From assembly GCA_040768445.1 (NCBI GenBank), contig JAXGMV010000001.1, forward strand, positions 1,178,001-1,242,000: a stretch of 64,000 bases of DNA, read 5' to 3'. The DNA comes from JAXGMV01 sp040768445. Its GTDB lineage: Bacteria; Chloroflexota; Anaerolineae; Anaerolineales; Anaerolineaceae. A program made the translations under genes and the position numbers. The stretch's first letter is position 1; the number at the start of each line of letters is the position of its first letter. Positions 52,637 to 62,280 of the stretch are shown here, in pieces. A model generated the notes under the pieces. That model did not search any database, had not been told where the DNA came from, and saw only the letters and a program-made list of their open reading frames with translations.

Positions 52637-54094
52637 ATGCACTATGAACCCGTCGTTGGACTTGAAGTCCATGCTGAATTAATGACAAAATCCAAGATGT
52701 TCTGCGGCTGCCCGGTGGTTGACAGCATCTCTGCAGAACCGAACACAGCTGTTTGCCCTGTTTGTGCAGCCCTGCCCGGCGTTCTGCCAGTAGTCAACCA
52801 GGCCGCAGTAGCGGCTGGCATTAAAGTGGCGCTGGCATTAGGTTGTGCTGTAGCCCACACCAGCCTGTTTGCCCGCAAGAACTACTTCTACCCTGACCTG
52901 CCAAAAGGTTACCAGATCTCGCAGTACGAGTACCCGCTGGCAGAACATGGCATCCTGCCGATTAAAACCTCTGCAGGAGAAAAGCTGGTACGCATACGCA
53001 GGGTTCACCTTGAGGAGGATACGGGCAAGCTGACCCATGTGCACCGTGATGGGGAGGATTTTTCACTGGTTGATTTGAATCGTGCCGGTGTGCCCCTGTT
53101 GGAAATCGTCTCAGAACCGGATTTGTTCTCGTTGGAAGAAGTTACTGCCTATGCCACGGGATTGCGCCAGTTACTGCGCTACCTAGGTGTGAACTCGGGA
53201 GATATGGAGAAGGGTGTCGTTCGCTTTGAAGCTAACCTTTCTCTCAGACCAATCGGCTCTGACCAGCTTGGGACGCGGGTTGAGATCAAGAATTTGAACA
53301 GCTTTCGTACCATGCAGCGTGCCCTGGCTTATGAAATTGATCGCCAAACAGCGCTGCTGGATTCCGGTAAATCCGTTTCACAGGAGACACTTGGCTGGGA
53401 TGAAGCAGCAGGCACAACTGTAACCCAGCGCAGCAAGGAAGACGCTCACGATTACCGTTATTTCCTTGAGCCAGACCTGCCTCCATTGGTGGTGGCGCCC
53501 GAATGGGTGGCTGAGATAAAATCCAGCCTGCCTGAACTGCCGCACGCCCGCCTGCAGCGCATGATCTCTGGCTACTACCTGCCTGAAAAACAGGCTGAAC
53601 TGTTGGTAGAAGACAGGCTGACAGCTGATTTCTTTGAGGAAGCTGTCAATCTGGCAGGTGAAGCTGTTGCCAGCCTGGCGGCTAACTGGATCACAGGTGA
53701 GCTTTTTTCTTACCTTAACCAGGCCGGGAAATCTATGGATGATCTATCATTAACACCTCAGTCCTTTGCCGGCCTATTAGAGGAACTGCAGCAGGGCACT
53801 ATCAACCAGAACACCGGCAAGAGTGTATTGGAGGAGATGCTGCGTACTGGACAGACGGCGAAGGCAATTATCGCCAAATTGGGCTTGGAACAGATATCTG
53901 ACAGGGATGAGATTGTCAATATCATTGAACAGGTGCTTTCGAACAGCCCGGATGAGCTGGCTGCTTATGTCGCAGGTAAAACAAGCCTGGAACACTGGTT
54001 TTTTGGACAGGCTATGCGTGCATTCAGCGGTAAAGCCAACCCGCAGGTTTTGAGAGAAGAACTGGCAAGTGCACTGGTAAAACGCACAGTTTAA
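52637..54094 (+). CDS. gatB: Asp/Glu-tRNA amidotransferase subunit B
   Basis: 485 aa from the ATG at 52637; AGGTGG is 5 nt upstream, and the ATG at 52634 and GTG at 52628 are too close. Signature VGLEVHAELMTKSKMFCGCP with the zinc Cys set (CGC plus CPVC), then HTSLFARKNYFYPDLPKGYQISQYE, and the GatB_Yqey tail (about 340-485) that contacts tRNA. With GatA and GatC (not in the window) it converts misacylated Glu-tRNA(Gln)/Asp-tRNA(Asn). The separate gatB locus is common in this phylum. Confidence 0.96.
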   Translation: MHYEPVVGLEVHAELMTKSKMFCGCPVVDSISAEPNTAVCPVCAALPGVLPVVNQAAVAAGIKVALALGCAVAHTSLFARKNYFYPDLPKGYQISQYEYPLAEHGILPIKTSAGEKLVRIRRVHLEEDTGKLTHVHRDGEDFSLVDLNRAGVPLLEIVSEPDLFSLEEVTAYATGLRQLLRYLGVNSGDMEKGVVRFEANLSLRPIGSDQLGTRVEIKNLNSFRTMQRALAYEIDRQTALLDSGKSVSQETLGWDEAAGTTVTQRSKEDAHDYRYFLEPDLPPLVVAPEWVAEIKSSLPELPHARLQRMISGYYLPEKQAELLVEDRLTADFFEEAVNLAGEAVASLAANWITGELFSYLNQAGKSMDDLSLTPQSFAGLLEELQQGTINQNTGKSVLEEMLRTGQTAKAIIAKLGLEQISDRDEIVNIIEQVLSNSPDELAAYVAGKTSLEHWFFGQAMRAFSGKANPQVLREELASALVKRTV

Positions 54095-54411
54095 TTAGGG
54101 TATTGTTTCCAAATAGCCGTTTGTGCAATTGCCTGTACAATTAAGGTATCAGGCGGTTCAGTGATCTGCTAATTTTTAGGAAAATTGTCAAGATCATTGG
54201 ACGGTCATCATAAGGAATATGGCTGTTTATCATATTGACGTTGTCGTAAAAAAAGGTTAACTTTAACAGTGTCCCGAGATGGTCATGATGCGATTATTTG
54301 TGTGGTTTATCTAAGGGTTAATTAAGCGGGCAGTCACCGAGATGCCTGCTTATTTTTATAACTAAAAGTAAGCAGAATAATTTTTACACTATTTTCAATA
54401 GGAGAAACCAA
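54095..54411 (+). other. Long leader/intergenic region before gdh
   Basis: 317 nt, A+T rich. It contains a weak TTGACG/TAACTT promoter-like pair near 54236-54264 and the hairpin at 54324. No ORF or tRNA seen. Confidence 0.5.
54324..54358 (+). terminator. Terminator-like hairpin upstream of gdh
   Basis: AAGCGGGCA/TGCCTGCTT, 9 bp with one G-U pair, 10-nt loop, then ATTTTTAT. It may end gatB transcription or attenuate gdh. Confidence 0.7.
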
Positions 54412-55698
54412 ATGAGTTCAACAACCAATGCTTTCGAAATGGCGCAGCGGCAATTTGACCATGTGGCGGATATGCTCAACCTGGATCCCCAGGTGCGAGA
54501 GATCCTGCGCTGGCCGGCCCGTGAATTCCATTTCAGAATCCCCGTCCGCATGGACGATGGCACCTTACGTGTTTTTGAGGGCTTCCGTGTTCAGCACAAT
54601 GATGCCCGCGGCCCCAATAAGGGCGGTATCCGCTTCCACCCGGCCGAAACTATTGATACTGTACGTGCCCTGGCGACCTGGATGACCTGGAAATGCGCAG
54701 TTGCCGACCTGCCCCTGGGCGGCGGTAAAGGCGGCGTAGTCGTTGACCCTGCTACCCTCTCACCGAGCGAAAAAGAACGTCTGGTGCGTGGATGGGTAGA
54801 CGTGATGTGGCGCAATATTGGACCACGCCAGGATGTACCGGCTCCCGATGTTGGAACCACCCCCCAGATGATGGGCTGGATGATGGATGAGTATTCCAAG
54901 CTGGTGGGTGTTTACACCCCTGGCGTTATCACCGGCAAACCCGTTGGCGGCGGCGGCTCACTGGGCCGTACCGAAGCAACTGGTTTTGGCGTGATCTACA
55001 CCGTGCGCGAAGCCATGAAGCATTTGAAACTGGATTCCAGTAAATGCACAGCAGCGATCCAGGGCTTTGGCAACGTTGCCCAGTATGCTGCCATTGGTTT
55101 CATTGAGCATCTCAAGGGCAAGGTGATCTGCGTATCCTACTGGGATCGCAATGACCGCGCTTCTTACACTGTCAGTAAAGAAAGCGGCATTGATCCTCAC
55201 TTCCTGAAGAGCATCACTGACCAGTACGGCTCGATCAGCAAATCCAAAGCTCAAGAAGCCGGCTACAGCATTGAGCCCGGCGATGCCTGGATCAAGAAAG
55301 ATGTTGATGTCCTGATCCCGGCTGCCCTGGAAGGCCAGATTAATGCCGAATCTGTCAATGAGATCAGCAGCAAGGTCAAGATCGTTGCTGAAGGCGCCAA
55401 TGGCCCAACCACTCCGGAAGCGGATGAGGTTCTCAAGAGCCGCGGCATTTTTGTCATTCCCGATTTCCTGTGCAACGCCGGCGGCGTGACAGTTTCCTAC
55501 TTTGAAGGCGTTCAGAATGATATGAACTTCTACTGGACTAAAGAAGAAGCCATTGAAAAATTGGACACCAAGATGACAATTGCCTTCGCCAGCGTCCTCG
55601 ACATGGCCATCAAGGAAAATGTCTATACTCGCGATGCCGCTTACATGGTTGCTATTGATAAAGTTGTCAAAGCCATGCAGCTGCGCGGCTGGGTATAA
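54412..55698 (+). CDS. gdhA: Glutamate dehydrogenase
   Basis: 428 aa. The active-site Lys is in PLGGGKGGVVV; the glutamate/nucleotide loop VPAPDVGTTPQMMGWMMDEYSK and the coenzyme-binding fold AIQGFGNVAQYAAIG follow. It interconverts glutamate and 2-oxoglutarate plus ammonia. Length matches the hexameric small-subunit class I form. RBS AGGAGA; a terminator-like hairpin precedes it and a strong terminator follows. Confidence 0.96.
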   Translation: MSSTTNAFEMAQRQFDHVADMLNLDPQVREILRWPAREFHFRIPVRMDDGTLRVFEGFRVQHNDARGPNKGGIRFHPAETIDTVRALATWMTWKCAVADLPLGGGKGGVVVDPATLSPSEKERLVRGWVDVMWRNIGPRQDVPAPDVGTTPQMMGWMMDEYSKLVGVYTPGVITGKPVGGGGSLGRTEATGFGVIYTVREAMKHLKLDSSKCTAAIQGFGNVAQYAAIGFIEHLKGKVICVSYWDRNDRASYTVSKESGIDPHFLKSITDQYGSISKSKAQEAGYSIEPGDAWIKKDVDVLIPAALEGQINAESVNEISSKVKIVAEGANGPTTPEADEVLKSRGIFVIPDFLCNAGGVTVSYFEGVQNDMNFYWTKEEAIEKLDTKMTIAFASVLDMAIKENVYTRDAAYMVAIDKVVKAMQLRGWV

Positions 55699-55738
55699 GA
55701 CAAAGCGTCTTTTCTGAAACACAGAGAATTGTAATGAC

Positions 55739-55775
55739 AATCACCGGGCACTGAATGTGTCCGGTGATTTTTTAA
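55739..55775 (+). terminator. Rho-independent terminator of gdh
   Basis: AATCACCGGGCAC/GTGTCCGGTGATT, 13 bp with one G-U pair, loop TGAAT, then a T-run. Confidence 0.9.
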
Positions 55776-55810
55776 TGTTGCTTTGATAAACCAAACAGTG
55801 TTCGGAATTT

Positions 55811-57034
55811 TTATAGTGAAGCCTGCATCATGCCCCACTGACCGTTAATCATCCACTGCGGATCGCGCCTGTACAGCGACTTTATCTTATCAGGCGACAT
55901 ACCGACTATCAGGTCGGATTTGATGACGCGCAGTGCCAGCAGTGGCGCCGGCAGGTAGGTGAGAATTTGGTGCAACGGTATAGCTGCATCCCAAAGGCGG
56001 TCACCCAAAAGGCGGCGGTAGTTGGCGTCACCTTTGCTGATGATAAGGCTGGCTTGTGACAGCTCTGCTGATAATTCTGCTGGCATTTTCCACAGGGGCA
56101 GGGGCGTTGTCCAGAAGACCGGATCGGTGATCTCCAACCGGTTATCAGCCAGGAAGGCTGAAAGCCGGCGGGCAAAAGTGGTCACATGTGGGTCGTTGTC
56201 ACCCAACAGCTGGTCAATCGTCCAGCTGACATCGCTGCGGGTGGCGTCAGAGACAAAAGTAGGATGGAACTTAACCTGCAGGGTCACGCGTTCAGCAAGC
56301 GCACGGCTCAACACCAGGTCAGCCAGAACCAGGTCGTAAACCAGCTCAAGGCCGGCATTGTCCACCAATACTTGCAGACTGCGGGGCTGCGGGCTGTTTA
56401 GAAAAGCAGCAGAGGCAGCCGGTGCATCATCCAGGATCAGGCGGTCTTCCGCATGCTGTTCACCGCTGCGGGCTGACCTGCCGCTCTCATCCACAGGCCA
56501 CAGGCTCAGATCCACCTGATTGCCCCACAGGCTGGCTAAAAGCACCTCCAGCAGAGCATCAGCGTCAGGCAGACCCGGGTTCAGCCAGTGATCGAGCCGG
56601 CTGACGATCCGCCGAATGTCGGGCAGTGCGGATTTCAGCCCCTCCTGTTTCTGGTAGCAGAAAGGGTCAACCCCATAAGTGTCTCTGGCTTGGAAATATC
56701 CGGTAATGTCCAATATGCGGCGGTAGAAATACACTTCGGCAAAGAACCAGGGGATATCCAGCCAGTTCATGCCAAGCAGGGGTGTGATTGCTTGCTGCCA
56801 GGTGTCGAAATCTGGTGCATGTGTATCCTCAAGCATCACAATACCGGAATCGGGTATTCCTGCGAATAGAGCTTCCAGCCTGGCGTTGAGCTCAGCTGGA
56901 AAGTTATTTTCAGCGAGCATACGGCGTCCAATAGCCGGCAGTCTTTCAGCGACTGATGGATAGGCATAGCGTTCCCGTGTATTAGCGCGCTGTGGTTCAG
57001 GCAGTGGCAGCATGGCAGGCTGGATTGGTTTCAT
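55811..57034 (-). CDS. DUF89 (ARMT1-like) metal-dependent phosphatase
   Basis: 407 aa. The metal site of DUF89 damage-control phosphatases is visible as LQVLVDNAGLELVYDLVLADLVL (Asp-Asn), with a downstream Asp in FVSDATRSDVSWT and a Ser-Lys-Gly-Asp ISKGDANYRRLLGD. This family removes phosphate from harmful sugar phosphates or modified nucleotides. N-terminal helical cap about 1-200. Good length. The ATG at 57034 is preceded by GAGGAGAACC. Confidence 0.9.
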   Translation of the reverse strand: MKPIQPAMLPLPEPQRANTRERYAYPSVAERLPAIGRRMLAENNFPAELNARLEALFAGIPDSGIVMLEDTHAPDFDTWQQAITPLLGMNWLDIPWFFAEVYFYRRILDITGYFQARDTYGVDPFCYQKQEGLKSALPDIRRIVSRLDHWLNPGLPDADALLEVLLASLWGNQVDLSLWPVDESGRSARSGEQHAEDRLILDDAPAASAAFLNSPQPRSLQVLVDNAGLELVYDLVLADLVLSRALAERVTLQVKFHPTFVSDATRSDVSWTIDQLLGDNDPHVTTFARRLSAFLADNRLEITDPVFWTTPLPLWKMPAELSAELSQASLIISKGDANYRRLLGDRLWDAAIPLHQILTYLPAPLLALRVIKSDLIVGMSPDKIKSLYRRDPQWMINGQWGMMQASL

Positions 57035-57236
57035 TCAGTGGTTCTCCTCATTGTTGAAACTGCCCCCATTCTAACAAAGAAGTGCAGAACCGGGGAATTT
57101 CGTGACATGAAGAAAGGGAGGAGGGGTAGAAAACAACCGTTATTTATAAAGAGGCGCTGTTATTTTAAGCGTCTCCTCCAGGCAGTCAAGATAAAATATA
57201 GATACAATAAGTGACCAAATCAAGACAAAACTCATA

Positions 57237-57265
57237 TTGACTGACCCTGGTGGGTACATTATCCT
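57237..57265 (+). promoter_or_regulatory. Candidate promoter of glgC
   Basis: TTGACT (57237-57242), 17 nt, TATCCT (57260-57265), giving a leader of about 85 nt. Confidence 0.5.
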
Positions 57266-57353
57266 TTGAACTGTTTTTTTATAACCGGAGAGTGGTTAAT
57301 TAACTGGCCGCAGGTAGTGTACTTCAACAGGTATAACCCGATAAGGAGGGACC

Positions 57354-58616
57354 ATGCCTACAATTGATAAAGTACTCGCTGTGATTCTGGGCGGCGGAAG
57401 GGGTACCAGGCTGTACCCGCTGACCAAAGAACGTTCCAAACCGGCAGTTCCCATTGCCGGCAAGTACCGCTTGATTGATATTCCCCTGTCCAACTGCATC
57501 AACTCCGGCATTTACCGCATTGCTGTCCTTACGCAGTTCAACTCGGTCTCCCTGCACAGGCACATCGCCTCAACCTACAATTTTGACGCCTTCCATGATG
57601 GCTGGGTGCAAATCTGGGCAGCTGAACAGACTACCGTCTCAGCCGATTGGTACCAGGGCACAGCGGATGCGGTGCGCAAACAGCTGTTTGAAATCAAATC
57701 CACCAACTCCAACAATGTCCTCATTTTAGCTGGTGACCACCTTTACCGCATGGATTATGCCGGCATGGCAGACTTTCACTGGAAGTCTAATGCTGATGTA
57801 ACAGTAGCGGTTCAACCGGTGCTCAGGACAGATGCTACGCGCTTTGGCTTGCTGAAACGGGATGCAGCCAACCGCATTACCAAATTTGCTGAAAAACCCT
57901 CTGACCCGGAACTGCAGATGGAAATGGTCAGCCGGGATGACCCAGAGAGGCCGTATCTCGGCTCGATGGGTATTTACCTGTTCAAGACAGCTGTGCTGTT
58001 GGAGCTGCTTGAAACCACTGATTATGATGATTTTGGAAAGCATGTCATCCCGCAGGCAATAGGTGACTACCGCGTGTATGGCTATGATTTTGACGATTAC
58101 TGGGAAGACATTGGAACCATCCGCTCATTTTATGAGACCAACCTGGCATTGACCAGTGCCCGGTCACCTTTCAATTTTTATGATCCCGACCGCCCGGTCT
58201 ATACCCACGGCAGGTTCTTACCCGGCTCGATTGTTGAAGACAGCCACCTGGAAGAAGTACTGCTGGCTGAAGGCTGTGTGATCAAAAGCGCCAACATCAG
58301 CCACTCCGTGATCGGCATCCGCAGCCAGATCAGCGCCGGCGTGGTGGTGCGCGACAGCGTGCTGATGGGTTCAGATTACTATACCCACCCGGCCAAGACA
58401 CCTGAAGCCGAGCAGGTGCCGATCGGTATTGGCGCCGGCTCAACCATCGAAGGCGCCATCATTGACAAGAATGTGCGTATCGGTGAACGGGTTGTCATCA
58501 AACAGTTCCCGGTTGGGACTGATGTCGACGGCGATAATTATTTCGTCCGCGACGGCATCGTAGTGATTTCCAAGAATACGGTTATACCTGCCGGCACAGT
58601 CATTGCCCCCAAATAA
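57354..58616 (+). CDS. glgC: Glucose-1-phosphate adenylyltransferase
   Basis: 420 aa. N-terminal ILGGGRGTRLYPLTKERSKPAVP nucleotide loop, AGDHLYRMDY and YFFDYWEDIGTI-like KTFYETN region (here DDYWEDIGTIRSFYETNLAL), then a C-terminal beta-helix (IVEDSHLEEVLLAEGCVIKSANISHSVIGIRS). It makes ADP-glucose for glycogen; allosteric control by sugar phosphates is a family property. RBS AAGGAGG. The next gene, a P-type ATPase, starts 70 nt later. Confidence 0.96.
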   Translation: MPTIDKVLAVILGGGRGTRLYPLTKERSKPAVPIAGKYRLIDIPLSNCINSGIYRIAVLTQFNSVSLHRHIASTYNFDAFHDGWVQIWAAEQTTVSADWYQGTADAVRKQLFEIKSTNSNNVLILAGDHLYRMDYAGMADFHWKSNADVTVAVQPVLRTDATRFGLLKRDAANRITKFAEKPSDPELQMEMVSRDDPERPYLGSMGIYLFKTAVLLELLETTDYDDFGKHVIPQAIGDYRVYGYDFDDYWEDIGTIRSFYETNLALTSARSPFNFYDPDRPVYTHGRFLPGSIVEDSHLEEVLLAEGCVIKSANISHSVIGIRSQISAGVVVRDSVLMGSDYYTHPAKTPEAEQVPIGIGAGSTIEGAIIDKNVRIGERVVIKQFPVGTDVDGDNYFVRDGIVVISKNTVIPAGTVIAPK

Positions 58617-58686
58617 ACCCGGCAGTTTAGTGGTAAACCGAAAGAGGAGCACTTCCGGTTAATTCTAAGCCTCATAGGAGCACGCA

Positions 58687-61521
58687 TTGTCAACAAACGT
58701 TCTTAACCAAAGCAGCCGGGCAGGTGAAAAAGATCTCAATATCACCTGGCATGCCCTGACTGCCGATGATGTCCTGAAACAGCTGGACACATCTTTACAG
58801 GATGGCCTGACCACCGCAGAAGTGGAACTCAGGCGGGAGAAATATGGCTATAACCAGTTGAATGAGAAACCGCGCCCAACTTTCTTGCAGCTGGTCATTG
58901 GCCAATTGAATAATTTCATTGTTATCTTATTAATTGTTGCAGCCCTGATCTCAGCTGTATTGGGCGACTGGGTCGAGGCAGCAGCCATCATGACCATCGT
59001 GGTGTTAAACGCTATCCTGGGCGTGGTGCAGGAAAGTCGGGCTGAAGAAGCGCTGGCGGCTCTCAAAAAACTGGCTGCACCGGATGCACAGGTCATCAGG
59101 GATGGGCATCGCATTTCTGTACCTTCGCCACAGCTTGTCCCGGGGGATATCGTGCTACTGGAAGCTGGCAACTTTGTGCCCGCTGATGTGCGCCTGTTGG
59201 AAGCCATTAACCTGCGCGTGGAAGAAGCTGCTTTGACTGGTGAGTCTGTTCCGGTGCAGAAGCATGCCGGCACATTAATGGAAGGCGATATTCCGCTTGG
59301 TGACCGCAAGAACACGGCATTCATGGGTACAGTAGTTAACTACGGCCGCGGCCGGGGCGTTGTGGTCTCAACAGGTATGCGTACACAGCTCGGCTTGATT
59401 GCCGACATGCTGCAAAGCGTTGGTGAAGAAGGTACACCCTTGCAGGCGCGTCTTGACAGCCTGGGCAAGCTGCTCGGCTACGGTGCATTAATCATTTGTG
59501 GGCTGGTTTTCGCTGTTGGCGTGCTGCGGGCTGGCGAATTGAGTTGGGAAGTTGTGCGTGAGATGTTCATGGTCTCAGTCAGCCTGGCAATTGCAGCGGT
59601 GCCTGAAGGTTTGGCGGCGGTAGTTACTATCAGCCTGGCGCTTGGCATGCGTGAGATGGTTCGCCGGCATGCCCTGATACGACGCCTGGCATCGGTTGAA
59701 ACGCTTGGCTCAGCTACCGTGATTTGTTCTGATAAGACTGGTACCTTGACCCAGAACGAAATGACCGTCACGCGCATTTGGGCAGACGGCAAAGCATTTG
59801 AAATTACTGGCAGCGGCTACAGTTCTGAGGGCGATTTTCTGCTGGACGGCAAGTCCGTTGATATCAAAGATTACCCTGCAGTTCAAAATGCCCTGTGGGT
59901 GGGTGTGTTAAATAATGATGCCGAGCTGGAGAAACTTTCTAGCAACGGCAAGACCAGCTACCGCATCATCGGCGACCCCACCGAGGGTTCCATCCTTGTG
60001 GCAGCCGCAAAGATCGGCGCTGAAGCACATTTATTGAACGGTGCTTACCCGCGTGCAAATGAGATTCCATTTGATTCCACCCGCAAGCGCATGGTCACCA
60101 TCCATGCGGTGCAGGATCCTCACCTGGAAGATATATCACCCTTCAAAGAGGGCGATAAGGCGGAGTGGTACACCATTGCCGTCAAAGGCGCACCGGATGT
60201 TGTCCTAAATCTATGCACGCGCTATTCAGTCAGTGACGGCGACGATAAACCACTGGATGATGAAGCACGTCAACGCATCCTGGGAGCTAATGATTCCATG
60301 ACCCGCGACGCACTGCGTGTGCTGGGACTGGCTTACCGGCATGTGAAGGTGATGCCGGAACAGATTGAAAGCGAAGCCCTGGAACAAGAGCTGGTGTTTG
60401 CCGGCATGGTCGGTATGATTGACCCGGCACGCCCCGAAGTATCGCCTGCATTGACAATTGCACGGGATGCCGGTATTCGCACCATCATGATCACTGGCGA
60501 CTACCCCAACACGGCACGCGCCATCGCTGAAAGTATTGGCTTGCTGCAGGAAGGCCGGCAGGTACTGACCGGACAGCAGTTGAGCGAGATGAGCGACACC
60601 GACCTGCAAAAAGCGGTTAAAGAGACCGATGTTTTTGCCAGGGTATCTCCTGAGCACAAAATGCGCATCGTGGATGCCCTGCGTGCTAATGAAGAAGTGG
60701 TAGCCATGACCGGAGATGGCGTCAATGACGCGCCAGCCATCAAGCGCGCCGATATCGGCGTGGCGATGGGCATCACCGGAACGGATGTGGCCAAGGAAAC
60801 GGCTGACATGGTGCTGACCGATGATAACTATGCCAGCATCGTATCTGCCATTGAACAAGGCCGCATCATCTACAGCAACATTCGCAAGTTTGTGTATTAC
60901 CTGCTCTCCTGCAACATGGCTGAAATCATGATCATCTTTATCGCCACACTGGTCACTGGCCGTTCACCTCTGACAGCCATTCAACTGTTGTGGCTCAACC
61001 TGGTGACTGATGGTGCGCCGGCTCTTGCGCTGGCAACAGAAAAAGGCGACCCGGACATCATGCAGCAGAAGCCACGCCCGACCCGCGAACCGATCATCAA
61101 TAAGTACATGCAGCTTGGTATTGTGGTTCAAACCATTGCCATCACGGCAGTCACCCTGGCGGCGTACTTCATCGGCCGCTACACTGACCCCGATCACATT
61201 GCCTTTGCCGAAACGATGGCTTTTGCCACCCTCAGTATCTCCGAGCTGTTCCGAGCCTATACCGCCCGCTCGGAGTACTTCCCGTTGCTGAAGATTGGTT
61301 TATTCAAAAATAAGTGGATGAATTATGGCGTGGGTGTATCGCTGGTGCTAATCCTGATGGTGATTTATGTGCCGTTCCTGAATAACATTTTTGACACCCG
61401 TCCTCTGGGTGTTGAGCAGTGGGCTGAGATCCTGCCTCTGCTGCTCATCCCCTCCATTGCGGCTGAACTGCTCAAGTTTTTTAAGTCGCCAGCACGAAAG
61501 AAAGCGAAAGCAGCAGCATAA
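58687..61521 (+). CDS. P-type cation-transporting ATPase (PMR1/Ca2+ type)
   Basis: 944 aa from a TTG start with AGGAG upstream. Domain order: actuator loop LTGESVPVQ, M4 AAVPEGLAAVV, phosphorylation DKTGTLTQNE, nucleotide-binding KGAPD, hinge GDGVNDAPAIKRADIG, M5 SCNMAEIMI (Asn/Glu as in SERCA) and M6 LVTDGAPALAL. These sites are those of Ca/Mn pumps with a single ion site. It would expel cations at the membrane. It probably continues the glgC transcript or has its own promoter in the gap. Confidence 0.93.
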   Translation: MSTNVLNQSSRAGEKDLNITWHALTADDVLKQLDTSLQDGLTTAEVELRREKYGYNQLNEKPRPTFLQLVIGQLNNFIVILLIVAALISAVLGDWVEAAAIMTIVVLNAILGVVQESRAEEALAALKKLAAPDAQVIRDGHRISVPSPQLVPGDIVLLEAGNFVPADVRLLEAINLRVEEAALTGESVPVQKHAGTLMEGDIPLGDRKNTAFMGTVVNYGRGRGVVVSTGMRTQLGLIADMLQSVGEEGTPLQARLDSLGKLLGYGALIICGLVFAVGVLRAGELSWEVVREMFMVSVSLAIAAVPEGLAAVVTISLALGMREMVRRHALIRRLASVETLGSATVICSDKTGTLTQNEMTVTRIWADGKAFEITGSGYSSEGDFLLDGKSVDIKDYPAVQNALWVGVLNNDAELEKLSSNGKTSYRIIGDPTEGSILVAAAKIGAEAHLLNGAYPRANEIPFDSTRKRMVTIHAVQDPHLEDISPFKEGDKAEWYTIAVKGAPDVVLNLCTRYSVSDGDDKPLDDEARQRILGANDSMTRDALRVLGLAYRHVKVMPEQIESEALEQELVFAGMVGMIDPARPEVSPALTIARDAGIRTIMITGDYPNTARAIAESIGLLQEGRQVLTGQQLSEMSDTDLQKAVKETDVFARVSPEHKMRIVDALRANEEVVAMTGDGVNDAPAIKRADIGVAMGITGTDVAKETADMVLTDDNYASIVSAIEQGRIIYSNIRKFVYYLLSCNMAEIMIIFIATLVTGRSPLTAIQLLWLNLVTDGAPALALATEKGDPDIMQQKPRPTREPIINKYMQLGIVVQTIAITAVTLAAYFIGRYTDPDHIAFAETMAFATLSISELFRAYTARSEYFPLLKIGLFKNKWMNYGVGVSLVLILMVIYVPFLNNIFDTRPLGVEQWAEILPLLLIPSIAAELLKFFKSPARKKAKAAA

Positions 61522-61597
61522 CCATCACATCTACGTTCAACAATTCAGGCCCTCACACAAGTGAGGGTCTGTATTTTGTTTCATGTGCAATTTGTGA

Positions 61598-62254
61598 TTA
61601 ATCGAAGGTAAGTAGAGCGGATTGTGAGTAACTCATGAGCGGTTTATAGCTGTAACGGTGGATTGAACAGGGACCAAGGGTCATGATTGCGCCCTTGTGC
61701 GCCGCGGTGCCGTAACCCTTGTGGCGTGAAAAGCCGTAGCCTGGGTACACTGCATCAGCTTCTTTCATCCAACAATCGCGGGTATGCTTTGCTAGCACCG
61801 AGGCGGCAGCAACGGATAGTGAAAGTTGGTCGCCCTTGATCAGTGCCGTTTGGGGCAGGTCAAGTTCCCGCAATATCAGGGCATCGATCAACAGGTGTTG
61901 AGGTGCAATAGGCAGCTGTTCAAGCGCCCGCAGCATTGCCAGGCGCGTGGCGCGCAGGATGTTCAGGTGGTCGATTTCCTGGTTATCAGCAAAACCAATC
62001 GCCCAGAACAATGCCTCTTGTTTGATGATAGTGAACCATAATGCGCGCTCTTTGGCGCTCATCAGCTTTGAATCGCGCACAGCTGATAACTTCTGGCAAA
62101 TATTCGGGTCATCAGGCGGCAGGATCACCACTGCAGCGGCAACCGGCCCGGCCCAGGCGCCGCGTCCGGCTTCGTCCAGGCCGGCAACGTGCAGCAAGCC
62201 TGACTGCCAGAGCGGCTCTTCAAATTGCAGGGAGGGCAGGCATTGTTTGTTCAT
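61598..62254 (-). CDS. rnhB: Ribonuclease HII
   Basis: 218 aa. Catalytic motif GLDEAGRGAWAGPV (Asp-Glu) with the later Asp in LIDALIL and downstream Asp in ASVLAKHTRDCW. It cleaves RNA at DNA-RNA junctions to remove single ribonucleotides. The short N-terminal extension is normal. Start at 62254; RBS weak, reading from the glycosyltransferase 26 nt upstream, so the two are probably cotranscribed. Confidence 0.96.
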   Translation of the reverse strand: MNKQCLPSLQFEEPLWQSGLLHVAGLDEAGRGAWAGPVAAAVVILPPDDPNICQKLSAVRDSKLMSAKERALWFTIIKQEALFWAIGFADNQEIDHLNILRATRLAMLRALEQLPIAPQHLLIDALILRELDLPQTALIKGDQLSLSVAAASVLAKHTRDCWMKEADAVYPGYGFSRHKGYGTAAHKGAIMTLGPCSIHRYSYKPLMSYSQSALLTFD

Positions 62255-62280
62255 GGTTTGCCACCCGGGAGTGACAAGGG

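Noticed and set aside
57130..57175. Hairpin GAGGCGCT/AGCGTCTC before glgC
   Set aside because: Eight base pairs including a G-U and no U-tract after it; upstream of the likely promoter; could be chance.
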